Shown here one piece after another: positions 60,692-64,000 of a stretch of DNA of 64,000 bases. Location: positions 44,314,677-44,378,676 of the forward strand of contig CM048839.1 of assembly GCA_026545765.1 (NCBI GenBank), in the 5' to 3' direction. The notes beneath the pieces were generated by a model. The model was not told the origin of the DNA. It saw nothing but the letters and a program-made list of their open reading frames with translations, and made no database searches. The stretch comes from Plantago major (taxonomy: Eukaryota > Streptophyta > Magnoliopsida > Lamiales > Plantaginaceae). Position 1 is the stretch's first letter; every line of letters starts with the position of its first letter. A program made the position numbers and the translations under genes.

Positions 60692-63391
60692 CACTCAACA
60701 AATAATAAACAATTTCAACCTTACAATCAAATTATACATTTTACAATTAAAATTACACCTTTTTCTAATTTTTCTATATCCCATCATTACTTTGACTTTT
60801 TACATAAAATTACTCGTCAATCCTAATATATAAAGTTCTCCGGGAGGAGGGAGTATTGTTAGCTTCAGAAATGTCTTCCATATTAATTATACATAAAAAT
60901 AACTTCTTCAATTAGTGAATTTTTTCTACTACAAATTAGTGATTTTGCTAAATTTTACTGACTTTGAAATGAATCATTCTTGATTGAATAACTCTCATAA
61001 TTACAATATCTAATCAAATCATTTATTTTGCAAACTAATATACTTTCAAAAACAATCTATCTGAGTGTCAAGTTCAAACGCCATTTTGAATCATTTTATA
61101 CAAGCTCATCAGATCATATGAATTAAGCAAGCATCTCATGTACCATTATACATGCATGCACAAAAAAAAAAGAAGTAGCATTTCTTCAAGCATATTATTA
61201 AACAAGCATCTCATGCACCGTTATACAAGCATCCAAAGCAACATCAACAATAACTTTTTTTTCAAAATAAGGAGAATCATTAAATCATATGAATAAAACA
61301 AGCATCCCATGCACCATTATATAAACACACGCTCCACTCCCTCCTGGCGCGTCTATAAAGCATGCGTTCCATCGTGTGTGATTGACACGCGCGATCTGGG
61401 CCTCTCATTCGCACTATATTCGCCTGTAGCGCCCTGGCTCGCTTCCAAATCTCAATAGTTCGCTGTAAGAGGCGAATTAACCCGCTGGGTCAACCCACCC
61501 GCACCCAAACCTGACCAGGAAGACGAGGTTGTCTTCTTCGGTGAGATGTTCATTGAAAAGCCTCCATTAACGTCGCCCTTGAACTCTTTTTCGCCTCTAG
61601 AGACCTTCAAACTGCACGATTTCACCTCTTTTACCCAAATCGAGCCTTTTTTTTCCTTATTTTCTCCATTCTTTGGGATCCAAATCCAATTTTGATTTAG
61701 GATTCACATTTGTCTTTTTTCTCCAAAATTCAAAAACCCTAGAATTTCCCGATTTGGTTCTTTTTGTACCAATTCCACCCCCTATCCCAAATGCAAGATT
61801 GGCCCTTCCTTGCCATCGTCAACCCTCGCACCCTTCCACCTTTGCCTTCAATTCTTGTATGGAATCTTCAGTGCGATTGAACCTCACTCGATCGAACTCC
61901 ATCTTCAGTTGCAGAAGCATAATTTTAGGACATTCCATAACCAACCTCTAAGGTCAAGTGATGCAATCCGGGATTTTGAGGTTAGTTCGAGATGCAAACT
62001 AACAAGCAATTCGCTCCGTTACAGCGACCTCGAAGGGATTTTTGGCACAATTCACTGAAGAACTAGAGTTCTTTTGCACAATTAATAAGTGTCATAACTG
62101 GAACACACTTTTGATTGTGAAAAATACGTTTAGTCAATCATCAATTGTTTTCAACTTATTAGGGTTAAGCCTTAATGAATCTACTTGTTTAATCGCCTAG
62201 AGAGAATCTAATAGTTATCTTATTTCTCTAGATCTCTGGCCTCCTAACTTATTTCATAAAATAATACCAAAAGACGTACTCCATCCACCGAACTGGGTCA
62301 TTTGGACGAATTCTAGCGTTGGTCGCAGTCTGTGATGGAGCCTTCCATAAGTCGGGTTCCATCAAATACATCCATGAAAGCCATGGATTGAGTTGATCTA
62401 ATTTTAATTTAAAAAAAAAAGATGATGATAATGCCATAGCAGAAATCATATTGCCAAAGCAATTTTAATTATTTGTGACACTTATGAAACTTTTTATGAC
62501 ACATAGTAAATTTATAAAAGGAAAATTGCTTTGGCATCATCATTTTTGCTCTGGCATTATCATTTACATTTAAAAAAAACATTGCAGGTTAACCCGACCG
62601 ACCTTTGAGAAACAGATTTCAAGTGTTTGTAGATTTTTGTGTAAATCACCTATATTTGTGTTTCATGCTGAACTTTTTCAACTTTTCTATATACTAGGGA
62701 TTCTCACACGACGATGTACATTTTTAGTAGTTTTTCACTATGATAACCCGGTGCATTGTTGCATCTACGAACGATCTATAGGCGTACCTTGTTAGACGGT
62801 AATGAACGAAAATAGGGAAATCCCTCAATATTTGTCAATTCGGAGAACAAGGATAAATGATTCATTTGTTCAACAATATGCCTCCTTTTACAAGTCAATC
62901 GTCTATTTATACTAATATAGACGTCGAAGGATTCGGAGCTACAGGAATCGTTAGATACATGGATCAGAAGGACGCGTTCATATCCAATAAACTCTAGTAA
63001 CACAACGTTTAAGCATAAAACGTAGTAACTGAAACACGACTGTGCGCAAATGAAGAATATAGAGTAACTGATCTTACCATGACATTTCGGAAGTATCCAC
63101 ATAACCAAAGTATGATTCAACAGGCACCTGTAAGCCTACCTACTTCGTCAACCTGACTCCCTTTAATGTTCTACTAGTAAGTGCGTGCAAACGAGATTGA
63201 CATTATACCCTTTAGGGTCACAAAAGGTAGGACAATATCATATCGGGAAGATGTAATTCGTCATGTTCGGTCATTCCAGAAAGTTGCAGAATGAAAAAGG
63301 AAAGTTGTTTACAGTAGCTAAGGTATTATCTTTCTCGAGTGAAAAGCAGCAGGATTCGGCCTTTTACAATTCTCTAATACCCCATCAGGGT
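60692..63391. other. Intergenic DNA and probable NEMF 3' UTR; no gene recognised
   Basis: 60838-60857 ends in GGGAGGAGGGAGTA, a Stowaway-type terminus, perhaps one end of a MITE disrupted by the retrotransposon. 61320-61560 is unusually GC-rich for the region, with a TATA-like TCTATAAAGC at 61353. 61640-62060 has telo-box-like AACCCTAG (61735) and CT-rich DNA but no supported coding frame. The minus-strand open frame 62776-63120 matches nothing I recognise; a TATAAATAG-like motif on the minus strand lies in it (about 62907). The part just left of 63392 is likely the 3' UTR of the gene to the right. Confidence 0.45.
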
Positions 63392-63833
63392 TTAGCTACC
63401 TGATTTGTTTGTCTTCTTACTTTTCTTCTGCTTCTGCTTCAACTGAGTCAAGCCAGCAGCTGAAACCTTACAGTTGCCAATTATAGCAGCAACAAGCTCA
63501 GGATCTGTGCACGCCTTCATTAGTTCCTTCTCTCTTGTTGTTGACTCCGTCATATGACTGAACAGATTCATTGCCGTCTTTGCCGCTGCATACAAGTTAA
63601 AAATAGAGTAATGAAAAAAAGAATCATGTTAATCTTTTTTATACCTACAACATATATAATACACGCTACCAGAATTTCTAATAGCCAATATTACTTTACA
63701 CTACATGGAAGGATTGTCATAAATATCGTAAAACTTCGAATATCAGCAATAAAGCAACAGCGAGGACCATGAAAATCTTATATTATGAAAGTTTCTAGTT
63801 TGTTTAGATTTAGTTAGACAAAAGCATACTAGC

Positions 63834-63908
<75 letters not shown>

Positions 63909-64000
63909 TGTAGGCTACTGCTACCCTGGCGGGATAAGCTTTTCCATAGAGATTACCTTTTCCTCTCTTCAATGAGCCTGGAATTATCTTGACACGGTAT
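63392..64000 (-). CDS. NEMF/Rqc2-type ribosome quality-control factor (NFACT family), last two exons
   Basis: Two minus-strand exons: 64000-63957 (cut by the window edge) and 63585-63392 with a TAA stop at 63392-63394. The donor is AAAG|GTAATC and the acceptor ATGCAG. Joined, they read V-K-I-I-P-G-S-L-K-R-G-K, A-A-K-T-A-M-N-L-F, T-T-R-E-K-E-L-M-K, A-A-I-I-G-N-C-K-V-S-A and a Lys-rich tail. This is the NFACT-C (DUF3441) domain seen at the end of human NEMF and yeast Rqc2 (VKLTPGxxKKGKAAKTAxNxF ... ATAREKxL ... KVSAxxL). The protein binds stalled 60S subunits, recruits Listerin/Ltn1 and adds C-terminal tails to the nascent chain in the cytosol. Only the last 80 or so residues are in the window; the rest lies to the right. 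Confidence 0.82.
63838..63904. repeat. Compound (AT)n(GA)n microsatellite in a NEMF intron
   Basis: About 19 AT units followed by about 14 GA units, inside the 371-bp intron at 63586-63956. Confidence 0.95.

Noticed and set aside
61673..62058. Possible new gene or leader with telo-box-like motif
   Set aside because: CT-rich with short overlapping frames in two phases; no splice-supported coding continuation could be built.
62776..63120. 114-codon minus-strand open frame
   Set aside because: No recognisable domain, poor composition for a plant protein, lies in the probable downstream region of the NEMF gene.

Overview
This is a plant (eudicot-type) nuclear genome window. The genes have spliced introns with GT/AG borders, the intergenic DNA is AT-rich, and most of the window is plant transposable elements: Copia and Gypsy LTR retrotransposons, hAT and Helitron remnants, and Stowaway-like MITEs. 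There is no bacterial, phage or CRISPR content.

Layout. 1-5760 is a graveyard. It holds the 3' end of a Sirevirus-type Copia element in + orientation (66-1729) that interrupts a hAT transposase pseudogene, a truncated D-type-cyclin-like gene, a Helitron helicase remnant, and a tiny TRIM-like LTR element (about 5266-5553) lying in an RNase H-like remnant. 5799-11076 is a nearly complete minus-strand Copia element with 10 LTR substitutions and a few disabling lesions. 11116-23395 is a plus-strand Athila-type Gypsy element. Its LTRs are about 3.8 kb each, it lacks most of gag, and each LTR carries a nested MITE and an array of GC-rich palindromes on an exact 72-bp period. 23396-26960 is gene-poor, with an LTR-like stretch, MITE-like inverted repeats and a histone H2A pseudogene fragment.

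26961-44713 is a gene island with three intact-looking housekeeping or regulatory genes, all on the + strand: a PP2C phosphatase (2 exons), mitochondrial dihydrolipoyl dehydrogenase E3 (2 exons) and the translation release factor GTPase eRF3 (17 coding exons). They act in separate processes (signalling, the 2-oxoacid dehydrogenase and glycine decarboxylase complexes, translation termination) and do not form a pathway.

45566-60686 is a 15-kb minus-strand Sirevirus-type Copia element with gag, protease, integrase, RT, RNase H and a long downstream extra-ORF (env-like) region. Its two LTRs differ in a peculiar way, mainly CAG or CTG in one copy against CG in the other, which looks more like sequencing error than mutation. 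At the right edge (63392-64000, minus) are the last two exons of a NEMF/Rqc2-type ribosome quality-control factor.

The most unusual structures are the 72-bp palindrome arrays in the Gypsy LTRs, the abnormal left junction of that element, the TRIM-like mini-element, and the CAG/CTG-to-CG discordance.
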